DNA from: Hyphomicrobiales bacterium
Lineage (GTDB): Bacteria > Pseudomonadota > Alphaproteobacteria > Rhizobiales > JAKSCL01
Reading direction: 5' to 3'
Length of the DNA: 33,366 nucleotides
Assembly: GCA_022360615.1 (NCBI GenBank)
Contig: JAKSCL010000313.1
Location: 1 to 33,366 of the forward strand
The notes beneath the pieces were generated by a model, which saw only the letters and a program-made list of their open reading frames with translations, was not told where the DNA came from and did not search any database. Of the stretch, positions 16,336 to 23,779 are shown piece by piece. Made by a program: the position numbers and the translations under genes. Position 1 is the stretch's first letter, and every line of letters starts with the position of its first letter.

Positions 16336-16986
16336 ATGCCCGTCAGACACGAAGCGCTTCGAAAGGCCGTCATTGAAACGGCGCGCGCGATGAATGACTC
16401 CGGGCTCAATCGGGGCACGTCCGGCAATGTGAGCGCGCGAGCGGACGACGGCTTTTTGATCACGCCATCGGGGATTCCCTATGACGATCTGACGCCCGCG
16501 AAGATCGTGCCGGCCGATCTCGAAGGCACGTTTTCCGGGAAATGGAAACCGTCGTCCGAGTGGCGCATGCATGCCGACATCTATCGGGCGCGGCCCGAGG
16601 CAATGGCGGTTGTCCACACCCACTCGCCGCACGCAACCGCGCTTTCCTGCCTGCGCAAGAACATCCCGCCCTTCCACTATATGATCGCGGTTGCGGGTGG
16701 CAAAACCATCCGCTGCTCGGACTATGCCACCTTCGGCACCCAGGCCCTGTCGGACACGATGATCAAAGCACTGAAGGGGCGCTCCGCCTGCCTCCTCGCC
16801 AATCACGGCATGATCTGCTTCGGACCGACGCTGGAGAAGGCGCTGTGGCTCGCGGGAGAGGTGGAGGCGCTGTGCATGCAGTATTTTATTGCATCCCAGG
16901 CTGGGGAGGTTGTGCTGCTCGCCGACGCCGAAATGGATGAGGCGCTTGAACGCTTTGAGGGTTATGGCAAGCAGGAGGCAGTTTAG
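16336..16986 (+). CDS. class II aldolase (candidate 5-methylthioribulose-1-phosphate / 5-deoxyribulose-1-phosphate aldolase)
   Basis: Zinc-dependent class II aldolase/adducin family protein of 216 residues, the size of FucA. The expected ligands are visible: RGTSGNVSAR at 26-35 (phosphate site), the catalytic Glu in SSEWRMH (E75), zinc histidines in VHTHSPHATALS (H94, H96), and the third in LLANHGMICFG (H157). MtnB dehydratases share this fold, but adjacency to mtnA without mtnC or mtnD, and the FucA-like motifs, favour an aldolase. It would split the ketose phosphate into DHAP and (methylthio)acetaldehyde, as in the described DHAP shunt. Substrate identity is inferred from the neighbour. Confidence 0.85.
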   Translation: MPVRHEALRKAVIETARAMNDSGLNRGTSGNVSARADDGFLITPSGIPYDDLTPAKIVPADLEGTFSGKWKPSSEWRMHADIYRARPEAMAVVHTHSPHATALSCLRKNIPPFHYMIAVAGGKTIRCSDYATFGTQALSDTMIKALKGRSACLLANHGMICFGPTLEKALWLAGEVEALCMQYFIASQAGEVVLLADAEMDEALERFEGYGKQEAV

Positions 16987-17016
16987 CTGCGCTTCGCGGT
17001 CTCTCTGTCATTGGCT

Positions 17017-18045
17017 TCACCCCATCAGCCAAAGCAGTGCTGCAATCACCAGCCCCATGAGTATCACGGTTTCCGCCGTGACAAGCGCCACGGACCGGAA
17101 GCCGACGCTCGACAGCGCTTTTAAGGATGTGAGTATGCCAAGTGCGGCGATAGCCGTTATAAGGCACCAGCGCGAAAGACTGTTCAGTATCTCTTCAAAT
17201 CCTGCCGGCAGGACGCCGATGCTGTGAATGATCACAAAGATCGCAAAGGCAATCGCAAAGCCGGGCACTGGTAAGCGGCTTGCACTTGTCCGGGAGGGGT
17301 CGTTGCGGAACGCATAGGCGATGATGACCACAACCGGCACGAGGAGCGCCACCCGCAAGAGCTTGACGATTGTCGCAGTATCGCCAGCTTGGTCCGAAAC
17401 CGAATAGCCGGCGCCGACAACCTGGGCAACATCATGGATCGTGGCACCCAGAAAAATGCCCATCTGGACGTCGTCGAAGGCAAACAGCCCGCCAATGGCC
17501 GGATAGAACACCATCGCGATTGTGGAAAGCGTGGTGACCGCGATTACGGTGAAGAGCGTATTCGTTTCGTTTTTTCGCGATTGCGGCAGAACCGAGGAGA
17601 TGGCGAGCGCGGCGGATGCGCCGCAGATGGCGACGGCACCGCCCGTCAAGACGCCGAAAGCCCTGGACCGGCCGGCAAAATGGGCAAGAAGAATACCGAT
17701 GAAGATGGTTGAAACGACACCGCCAAGGATCAGTGCGGCCGTTTCCCAGCCAAGACCGATAATCTCTTCGATTGAAATCCGGAAACCCAAAAGCGCCACG
17801 CCAACGCGCAAAATCTTTTTGGCGCAGAATTGAATGCCCTCTGCGGTGCGCTGCCCTTCCTCGGAAAGGAAATGGAGCGCCATCCCCAAAAGGAGCGCAA
17901 ACAGCATGACCGGGCCGCCATAATGCTCTGAAAGATACACGGCGGCCATGGCCACGAGGAGGCAAACCGTCACACCAGGCGCAAGAGAACGCGCACTGTT
18001 TGCGAACTGCAAAGAACGCGCTTTCGACAAAACGTTTTTGGACAT
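17017..18045 (-). CDS. YeiH/UPF0324 family putative sulfate/sulfite exporter
   Basis: A polytopic membrane protein (342 residues from the ATG at 18045) of the YeiH family (Cons_hypoth698), with about ten hydrophobic segments. Family landmarks are LFALLLGMALHFLSEE, KKILRVGVALLGFRIS, LTGGAVAICGASAALAISS and IFLGATIHDVAQVVGAGYS. Homologues are called putative sulfate exporters and some are implicated in sulphonate metabolism, but transport is rarely shown. It lies 90 bases downstream of the metal-sensor gene on the same strand and may be the output of the ECF module. Codons further upstream (to 18126) are open but unlike the family. Confidence 0.88.
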   Translation of the reverse strand: MSKNVLSKARSLQFANSARSLAPGVTVCLLVAMAAVYLSEHYGGPVMLFALLLGMALHFLSEEGQRTAEGIQFCAKKILRVGVALLGFRISIEEIIGLGWETAALILGGVVSTIFIGILLAHFAGRSRAFGVLTGGAVAICGASAALAISSVLPQSRKNETNTLFTVIAVTTLSTIAMVFYPAIGGLFAFDDVQMGIFLGATIHDVAQVVGAGYSVSDQAGDTATIVKLLRVALLVPVVVIIAYAFRNDPSRTSASRLPVPGFAIAFAIFVIIHSIGVLPAGFEEILNSLSRWCLITAIAALGILTSLKALSSVGFRSVALVTAETVILMGLVIAALLWLMG

Positions 18046-18134
18046 GAAAAACGTCCGCTCCGCTAAACATCCAGGACTTGGGACAACCGCGGCGCTGACG
18101 CTATGGCCGAGCGGCATTGAAATCAATGCCGTGG

Positions 18135-18608
18135 TTATTTCTGCTGTTCGTGTGCCTTTTCGAGCAGTCCTTCAAGGTCCGGAAACTCCGGTGGTGCGAT
18201 CTTCTGCCGGGTTTCTTCACCGGCTTCAGCAAGAACGCGAATCAGCCGCGTCTGCGCAAGCTCCTGCACGACGGCGCCTTGCTCGCGGACGCGCATCATG
18301 GCTGCTGCGACGGCAGCTTCGTCGAAGGGCTCGGCTCGCATCACTGCGAACATGTTTTCCCGCGCCTCGCGCAAGTCTCCGATCGCGTCAATGAAGGTGT
18401 GACGGTCTTCGATGACCTGCCGCCGCAGGTCACGGCGCACTTCCTGCGGAAACGGTGCCATTATCACTGCCATGACACGGGCGATTCCTGGTGCTTCACG
18501 CTCAAAGGCATTGCGCGCAACGAAAACGCCCAGTCCGAAGAGATTGAGCGCCAGGGATAAGACCAGGAGCGTGAGGAAGGCAAATGCTGCGCGGCCCCGT
18601 ATGGTCAT
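18135..18608 (-). CDS. periplasmic heavy-metal-sensor-like protein (CnrX/Spy superfamily)
   Basis: A 157-residue membrane-anchored periplasmic protein. One N-terminal helix (about residues 8-30, FAFLTLLVLSLALNLFGLGV) is followed by a helical domain beginning around REAPGIARVMAVIMAPFPQE. The mid-section with DRHTFIDAIGDLREARENMF and FDEAAVAAAMMRVREQ fits the Metal_resist family that includes CnrX, ZraP and Spy relatives. A Met/Glu-rich segment (ENMFAVMRAE) could bind metal; few His residues are present. The start overlaps the anti-sigma stop (ATGA), so the two are co-translated. It is likely to sense periplasmic metal or protein stress and control the sigma factor through its neighbour. Confidence 0.82.
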   Translation of the reverse strand: MTIRGRAAFAFLTLLVLSLALNLFGLGVFVARNAFEREAPGIARVMAVIMAPFPQEVRRDLRRQVIEDRHTFIDAIGDLREARENMFAVMRAEPFDEAAVAAAMMRVREQGAVVQELAQTRLIRVLAEAGEETRQKIAPPEFPDLEGLLEKAHEQQK

Positions 18609-19030
18609 AGAAAGGCTCCAATGCCGAGTCCGAAGGCGGAAGCCGATGCTGCGTAATCGACCTCAGGCATCGCAGAAAAAAGACCGGGCGCCATCACCCC
18701 CAGCCAAACGCCAGCGGCAAAGGATGCACAAGCAGCCCCCGATGAAATGATGAAGAAACGGCGCAGAAAGGTCTTGAACGGTTTTCCGTTTTTCTCAAGG
18801 GCGATGCGTTCCATGATGCGGCCGATGTCCGCCGATCCGGCCCGCGGCGCGTCGGCCGCATCGCAGATAAGCCGATCGAAGGCTTGCGCGCGCCGCAGGA
18901 TCCACGCGGTCTCCAAATCGTCCGCCAAAAGGCGCTCCGCCCATTGGCGCTCGGCATCGGGCCAGGTCTCCGGATTGGCACCAAGGCGATCAAGCGCCTC
19001 CTGAAATTCGATATGTGACTGCTTTTCCAT
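18605..19030 (-). CDS. single-pass membrane protein, candidate anti-sigma factor
   Basis: A 141-residue protein from the ATG at 19030, 11 bases after the sigma gene stop; the frame runs much further upstream but there it only shadows the sigma gene. The N-terminal 85 residues are soluble and helical (EFQEALDRLGANPETWPDAE). One strong membrane segment lies at about 92-115 (FIISSGAACASFAAGVWLGV), and the C-terminus is short, Ala/Gly-rich and periplasmic. No zinc HxxxCxxC motif of ZAS anti-sigma factors is present. Position between an ECF sigma gene and a CnrX-like sensor, plus a cytosolic domain and single helix, make it a CnrY-like anti-sigma by inference. Confidence 0.72.
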   Translation of the reverse strand: MEKQSHIEFQEALDRLGANPETWPDAERQWAERLLADDLETAWILRRAQAFDRLICDAADAPRAGSADIGRIMERIALEKNGKPFKTFLRRFFIISSGAACASFAAGVWLGVMAPGLFSAMPEVDYAASASAFGLGIGAFL

Positions 19031-19040
19031 CTGTTTTGCC

Positions 19041-19637
19041 TCACACTTCCATTTCGGCGCCAAGCGCGATGCGCAATGTCCGGCGCGCGCGAACCAAAAG
19101 CTGTTCAACAGCCCCCGTCCCAGTCCCCAGGATGTCCGCGATATCCTTGTTGGACCGTCCGCCGTCGGCGGCCAGCAGGATGGCGGCCCTTTGCCGTGCA
19201 GGCAATTGAAGGATTGCATCCCGGGCCTTCTCCACCGCTTTAACCCAATGCAGCCGGTTTTCCTGATCGGGGCTCCTGTCATGCGGGTCCGGGCTGTCCT
19301 CGAAACTCACAGGACGCCAGCGTTTGATCCTGCGGGAGCGGTCGATGCAACGGTTCATCGCGACCCGGTAGAGCCACGTGGAGAGCTGCGCGCGCCCCGG
19401 TTTCCAATCGGGCGCAGCCCGCCATGCCGCCACAAATGTTTCCTGCACAACATCCTCCGCTTCGGCTTCGAAACCCGAAAAGCGTAAAGCCAGCGTCTTG
19501 AGGGGATCATAGTGCCGGCGGACGATCACAGCGAAGGCGCGTTCATCGCCAAAGCCAGCCTTTGCCATGAGATCGTCGTCGGTCCATTCCGCGGGTGCGG
19601 ATTCAGGATCGCGCAACTGCCTATGCTTTTCCGCCAT
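19041..19637 (-). CDS. ECF-type RNA polymerase sigma factor
   Basis: A group-4 (ECF) sigma-70 factor of 198 residues. Region 2 (about residues 38-103) includes RRHYDPLKTLALRFSG, the core-binding and -10 recognition segment EDVVQETFVAAWR, and LSTWLYRVAMNRCIDRSRR. An acidic linker (FEDSPDPHDRSPDQEN) leads to region 4 (about 135-190), with LPARQRAAILLAADGGRSNK and the helix-turn-helix IADILGTGTGAVEQLLVRAR. No C-terminal SnoaL extension is present. It is embedded between a small membrane protein and its putative anti-sigma. Its targets probably include this operon, but no promoter was identified with confidence. Confidence 0.95.
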   Translation of the reverse strand: MAEKHRQLRDPESAPAEWTDDDLMAKAGFGDERAFAVIVRRHYDPLKTLALRFSGFEAEAEDVVQETFVAAWRAAPDWKPGRAQLSTWLYRVAMNRCIDRSRRIKRWRPVSFEDSPDPHDRSPDQENRLHWVKAVEKARDAILQLPARQRAAILLAADGGRSNKDIADILGTGTGAVEQLLVRARRTLRIALGAEMEV

Positions 19638-19682
19638 TTACGCGACCCCATCCCTGCGCGGATTGCGCCGGCCGTGATCCGT

Positions 19683-19868
19683 TCAGTCCCTCAGCCGGTT
19701 CACGTAACCGCCGGCTGTTCCCGTCGCCGCCAATGTGTTCTCGGCTTTCCCGTGATGGGCATTCTTCTCACCTACGCCGCAACCATCGGCCAGGACCCGT
19801 CCCACCAGGCCGAAAAGAAGGAATATGGCGATCGCTGCGGCATTTCCGCTTTGTGTCCTGCTAATCAT
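19683..19868 (-). CDS. small single-pass membrane protein, unknown
   Basis: A 61-residue open frame starting MISRTQSGNAAAIAIFLLFG with one hydrophobic stretch (about 11-26) and a short polar C-terminal part containing one Cys and two His (ADGCGVGEKNAHHG). The ATG at 19868 has a purine-rich AGGGTGG upstream. It fits neatly between the EF-hand gene (30-base gap) and the sigma gene (45 bases), in the same direction. No family was recognised; it may be real because of its position and membrane segment, but coding evidence is limited. Confidence 0.45.
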   Translation of the reverse strand: MISRTQSGNAAAIAIFLLFGLVGRVLADGCGVGEKNAHHGKAENTLAATGTAGGYVNRLRD

Positions 19869-19897
19869 GATCCACCCTGCGGGATAAGGAAGAGGTT

Positions 19898-20386
19898 TCA
19901 TTGCTGCGTGAATGGCGAAAACGTTTGACCGCTCTGGATGAGATCGGAAACTTCCTGGCGATCGAGCCGTCCGTCGCTATTGGCGTCGCCGAGCGTCAGC
20001 ATCACCGGTTCAGGGTCGACGAACTCGCTGCGTGAAAGCAACCCGTCGCCATTGGCATCAAGCCTGACAAAAGCCTGCTTGCGTTCTTCATCCGAGGGCG
20101 GGCCGCTGCGCGCGCGTTGGGCAAGCCGCGCAGCGAAACCTTGGCGCATGTTGGTGCGTGCTTCGGCCATTTCCGTTGCGGTGACCTCGCCATCCGCATT
20201 TGCATCCATTTCGGTAAACATGCGGGTGCGCTGCGCTTGGAGTTCGCTGCGGTCGATGACATTGTCGCCGTTCTTGTCAAGCATCATGAACATAAATGAG
20301 GCTTTGCCGGCTTGCGCATTGGCGTCGGCGCCAACAGCGCACGCGGCCACAAGGGCAGCAAGCGTAAGTGTTGCAATGGATCGCAT
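19898..20386 (-). CDS. secreted EF-hand calcium-binding protein
   Basis: A 162-residue exported protein with a signal peptide (MRSIATLTLAALVAACAVGA, cleavage near ADANA-QA). Four canonical EF-hand loops are visible: DKNGDNVIDRSE, DANADGEVTATE, DANGDGLLSRSE and DANSDGRLDRQE, each with Asp at 1, 3 and 5, Gly at 6 and Glu at 12. The ATG at 20386 has AAAGGA well placed; twenty further codons open upstream are probably untranslated. It heads the minus-strand series ending in the ECF sigma module, an arrangement seen in other alphaproteobacteria. It may buffer or sense periplasmic calcium or another divalent ion; a mechanistic link to the sigma factor is inference. Confidence 0.92.
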   Translation of the reverse strand: MRSIATLTLAALVAACAVGADANAQAGKASFMFMMLDKNGDNVIDRSELQAQRTRMFTEMDANADGEVTATEMAEARTNMRQGFAARLAQRARSGPPSDEERKQAFVRLDANGDGLLSRSEFVDPEPVMLTLGDANSDGRLDRQEVSDLIQSGQTFSPFTQQ

Positions 20387-20518
20387 GGAATTTCCTTTCG
20401 TCTGGGCCGCCAAAAGAAAGCGCGTCAGCGCTTTCAAAGCCTTCAACGCAAGGCTCTTGCCGTCCCTACGCGGGCGGACGGGATTTTTTCGCCGCCGCCT
20501 GGCGGGTGAGTCATTTTG

Positions 20519-21682
20519 ATGGAGTCTTTTTTTGGCTTGTTAGGAAATATTGGGTATCGACTTATGGAAGCGCGCCGATTCCATGCCTTTAAAATCATAG
20601 GCGCCCCCAGGTCTGTGATGGAAGCAACGAACTTCGATTTTCAGGCGGAGAGCTCCAGCGAAAAGCGCCGCGAGCTGATGCGCAACATCTCCGATCTGTT
20701 CATTGTCGGAGCGAAACAGCTTGAAGACAAAGAAGCGGTTCTCTTGGAGGAAACCTTCACGGATCTGCTCTTTCGTCTGCCCATGGACGAACAAAGCGAG
20801 GTCGCGGAACGGGTGGCGGATTCCAAAGGCATGCCGAACCCCGTTGCCGTAAAGCTTGCCAATGCAGGGGTTCATATTGCTGCGCCGATCATCGAGCGCT
20901 CGCCCGTTCTGACCGACGACGATTTGGCCGATATCGCCGCCAGGCACGGGCAGGATCATTTGATGGCGCTCTCAAAGCGTCCGCACATCGGCAGCCGTCT
21001 GACGGATATTATCGTTGAACGCGCCAATAACGACGTCCTTGGTACGCTCGCAGGCAACCACACAGCTGAACTCTCCGCCCCGTCATTTTCAAAACTCGTC
21101 GAAAGAGCGAGTGACAGCGAGATGCTTCAAGATGCGCTGTCAAGACGGTCGGATATCCCGCCTGAGGCGGCTGCGAAGCTGGTTCCGCTTCTTTGCGAGG
21201 AAGCGCGGCACCGATTGGCGCAGCTGCTTCAAAAGGATGGAGAGCAGGTGTCCGTGCTCTTCCGCGAAGCGGAGGCGAAAGTCGCGCGGAACCGGTTCAA
21301 GAAAAGCGCACTCCGATTGGGCGCCAAGGCGCTTCTGGAGGACGTGCGCAATGGCGTGAAGACCATCGATGAAGTGATTGTACTTCTGGCTCAGCATGAC
21401 CGCGTGCTCGACGTCATCATGATTTTGACAAAGCTAGGGGATATCGCCGAAAGCCAGGGTCTTAACGCCTTCAGGCAAAAATATGCCGAACCCTTTGCGG
21501 TTTTATGCCGTTCGGCCAAGCTGAGCGAGGCAACGGTGCGCGGACTCCAAGAGATGCGGCGGCGGCGGCTGGGGCGTTCCGTCCAAGACATAGTGCCGTG
21601 CTGGAAAACCCTGACCCGCGAGGACGCACAACGCATCCTGCGTTTCACGCAGATGTCGAAAGGCATGCGCGAAGGCGGATAG
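20519..21682 (+). CDS. DUF2336 domain protein
   Basis: A 387-residue soluble protein of the DUF2336 family, restricted largely to alphaproteobacteria. It is helical and HEAT-like, with repeated short units such as RVADSKGMPNPVAVKLANAG, LADIAARHGQDHLMALSKRP and LVERASDSEMLQDALSRRSD. The family has no agreed enzyme activity; some members are studied as regulators. The ATG at 20519 follows a TTG in the same frame. An internal ATG at 20618 would give a shorter form closer to the conserved start, so the true N-terminus is uncertain. It diverges from the EF-hand gene, with about 130 bases for two promoters, and lies 230 bases before the ether-lipid-like operon. Confidence 0.88.
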   Translation: MESFFGLLGNIGYRLMEARRFHAFKIIGAPRSVMEATNFDFQAESSSEKRRELMRNISDLFIVGAKQLEDKEAVLLEETFTDLLFRLPMDEQSEVAERVADSKGMPNPVAVKLANAGVHIAAPIIERSPVLTDDDLADIAARHGQDHLMALSKRPHIGSRLTDIIVERANNDVLGTLAGNHTAELSAPSFSKLVERASDSEMLQDALSRRSDIPPEAAAKLVPLLCEEARHRLAQLLQKDGEQVSVLFREAEAKVARNRFKKSALRLGAKALLEDVRNGVKTIDEVIVLLAQHDRVLDVIMILTKLGDIAESQGLNAFRQKYAEPFAVLCRSAKLSEATVRGLQEMRRRRLGRSVQDIVPCWKTLTREDAQRILRFTQMSKGMREGG

Positions 21683-21912
21683 AACTGCCGCGTCCGGCTG
21701 GCGAAAACGCCACTTCATCAATCATCTAGCATTGTCGTCTGTTTTTCCCTTAGCTGTGGCAAGGGATATTTTCGTCATCGCCAAATGCCGGGGCGATCAG
21801 CTATATTTTCTTTCATCTTGGGGGCTCGATTGGCGGACCGCGAAGTCCCATATCGCTAGGGCGCGGTAAACGGGATCCATTCGCGGCACGCTCAAATGAT
21901 ACGGGGTCGATT
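21683..21912. other. 230-base region upstream of the ether-lipid-like operon
   Basis: No gene is seen. The region is somewhat richer in A/T than its surroundings around 21735-21815 and should carry the promoter for the four-gene operon starting at 21913. No operator or -35/-10 pair could be assigned with confidence. Confidence 0.4.
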
Positions 21913-23007
21913 GTGAGACTATTTGTAACAGGCGCGAGCGGATTTCTGGGTGGCTACTTCCTCCGCGATCTTATCCGCGATCCATCAAGCGAGATTTATG
22001 GTCTTATTCGCACCAGAAACGGAAACACGCTGGAAGATCGTGCCCGCTCGCTTGGACTCCTCCATCCGCGCATTCATTTTTTTCCAGGTGACCTCACGGA
22101 TCAGTCGGCGATTGATGCAGTCGATGCCGGTCCAATCGACGAGTTCTGGCATCTGGCGAGCCTGACGGAATTTACCGAAGACCGCCGCAGCGACCTCGTG
22201 CGCTCCAATGTTCTCGGCACGAAAAACGCCCTCCAATTGGCCAAACGCCTGGGCGCGCGCAAGTTTTTCCATATCAGCACCGCCTACGTTTCGGGGGTCT
22301 ATGACGACGGCCCTGTTCCGGAAGACGGTGTCTTGCCCTCACCGGAATTCCGCAATCCCTATGAGGAGACGAAACACGAAGCGGAAAAACTGGTTCATGA
22401 ATCGGGCCTTCCATACATCATTATCCGCCCAAGCACGGTCATTGGACATTCGCAAACGGGCGAAGTCGACAGCGACAAGATGATGTATGGGCTGATCAAG
22501 GCCTATCACACGGCGGATCGCCTCCGGCGCCGTCCGAACCGGAAAAGCAAAGACGCGGACGGGCCGCAGATGCTTTTCATGAATGCCGATCCCGGCGTTT
22601 CGTTGAATGCCATCTGCGTTGACGATGTGATCCGCGCCATGCAGGCCATACGCGAGCGGGGCGAACTGTCCAAGACCTATCATTGCACGCATTATCAGCC
22701 TGTGATCATCGGACGTTTGCACGATGAGGTCATGCGCTGCCTCGACATCAAGAATTTGACCATGACCTTGGACAGGCCGGCGACCCACCCGAAGACCGGG
22801 CTGCAAGCCGTTCTCGATCGTGCGTCCCGCGTTTACGAAGAATACATCACGGCCCATGATCCGGTGTTTGGACGTAACAATATCGACAAGCTGCTGAAGC
22901 CGAGCGAACAGCCCCGGCCTTTGTCGAAGGAAGTCTTGGCGCGTTGCATCACCTGGTATGCCAAAAATCGCCTTCGGGCCCGCCAGCCGGCTGCCGAAGC
23001 CGTCTAA
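21913..23007 (+). CDS. extended SDR, fatty-acyl-reductase-like (NAD_binding_4)
   Basis: A 364-residue extended short-chain dehydrogenase starting with GTG. The Rossmann motif VTGASGFLGGYFLRDL is at 5-20, the active-site STAYVSG at 122-128, and YEETKHEAE gives the catalytic Tyr150 and Lys154. The pattern DEFWHLASLTEFTEDRRSDL and IRPSTVIGHSQTGEV fits the NAD_binding_4 ('male sterility') group, which includes fatty acyl-CoA reductases of the FAR type, carboxylic acid reductase terminal domains and related enzymes. It heads a tight operon with acyltransferase, AGPS-like and SDR genes, so a role in making the fatty alcohol for ether-lipid synthesis is proposed. It is shorter than animal FAR (no sterile C-terminal domain), and the substrate is inferred. 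Confidence 0.82.
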   Translation: MRLFVTGASGFLGGYFLRDLIRDPSSEIYGLIRTRNGNTLEDRARSLGLLHPRIHFFPGDLTDQSAIDAVDAGPIDEFWHLASLTEFTEDRRSDLVRSNVLGTKNALQLAKRLGARKFFHISTAYVSGVYDDGPVPEDGVLPSPEFRNPYEETKHEAEKLVHESGLPYIIIRPSTVIGHSQTGEVDSDKMMYGLIKAYHTADRLRRRPNRKSKDADGPQMLFMNADPGVSLNAICVDDVIRAMQAIRERGELSKTYHCTHYQPVIIGRLHDEVMRCLDIKNLTMTLDRPATHPKTGLQAVLDRASRVYEEYITAHDPVFGRNNIDKLLKPSEQPRPLSKEVLARCITWYAKNRLRARQPAAEAV

Positions 23008-23008
23008 A

Positions 23009-23779
23009 ATGCCGGACGCGACACAAAAACCAGGCGCCCCGCAAACAACGTCGTTCGGCGACGCCGCGACGCATGGCGTGCTGTCGGTGTTCTTCGGCAC
23101 CTATTGCCGGCTGACGGCGCGCGGCATCGACCATATCCCCGACGGCCCCGTGCTGTTTTGCTCAAACCATTCAAGCCATTTGGACGGTCCAGCGCTTTTG
23201 ACGTCCTCGAAGCGGCGCTGCAGCCATATGGTCATCATCGTGGCCCGCGATTACTTCGTTGAAGGCAGCCCGATGGCCCGCGCTTGGTCGAGTATGGTGA
23301 ATGTGCTTCCGCTTGACCGCAGGGACCCCGCCAACTCCTTCCGCCATGTCATCAAGCAGGCTAGGCGCTGGACCGATGCGGGTGCCAGCCTCATCGCCTT
23401 TCCAGAAGGCACGCGTGCCCGCGATGGCCGCTACACCGGCGAAGTCAAACCGGGCGCTGCGCTATTGTCGGTTGCGCTCGGCATCCCTATCGTTCCGGCT
23501 TACATTGCCGGCGCCCATCAATGTCTTCCTCCCGGCCGGATGATGGCAATGCCTGGCCGTATTCATGTCGCTTACGGTCCGCCGATCGACCCGGCAGAGA
23601 TAAGCAGCCGGTATAATGGAAGCAAAGTTCTAAGGACGGAGATATCCGACCGTCTGGCCGAGGCAATCAGAGACTTGGAGGCGGAGATCCATGGCAGTGG
23701 CAGGAGTACAGAACCGCGGCCCAATCTTCCACAAACTGGCCGGGTGGGGACCAGAGTCGGCCAAGGGCTTCGACCCTGA
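23009..23779 (+). CDS. PlsC-type glycerolipid acyltransferase
   Basis: Acyltransferase of the PlsC/LPAAT superfamily, 256 residues from the ATG one base after the preceding stop. Block I NHSSHLD (residues 53-59) is the catalytic HX4D. A block II arginine lies in VLPLDRRDPANS, block III is FPEGTRARDG at 131-140, and block IV IVPAYIAG follows. Such enzymes acylate glycerol-3-phosphate, lysophosphatidate or, in the GNPAT branch, dihydroxyacetone phosphate. Followed directly by an AGPS-like gene, acylation of DHAP is attractive but unproved. The last 30 residues, rich in Pro/Gly/Arg, are encoded in the 89 bases that overlap the next gene and are probably not part of the fold. Confidence 0.87.
   Translation: MPDATQKPGAPQTTSFGDAATHGVLSVFFGTYCRLTARGIDHIPDGPVLFCSNHSSHLDGPALLTSSKRRCSHMVIIVARDYFVEGSPMARAWSSMVNVLPLDRRDPANSFRHVIKQARRWTDAGASLIAFPEGTRARDGRYTGEVKPGAALLSVALGIPIVPAYIAGAHQCLPPGRMMAMPGRIHVAYGPPIDPAEISSRYNGSKVLRTEISDRLAEAIRDLEAEIHGSGRSTEPRPNLPQTGRVGTRVGQGLRP

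Noticed and set aside
19031-19282. N-terminal extension of the anti-sigma candidate
   Set aside because: The frame is open there, but the stretch lies within the ECF sigma gene in another frame; the ATG at 19030 lies just after the sigma stop and gives a sensible protein.
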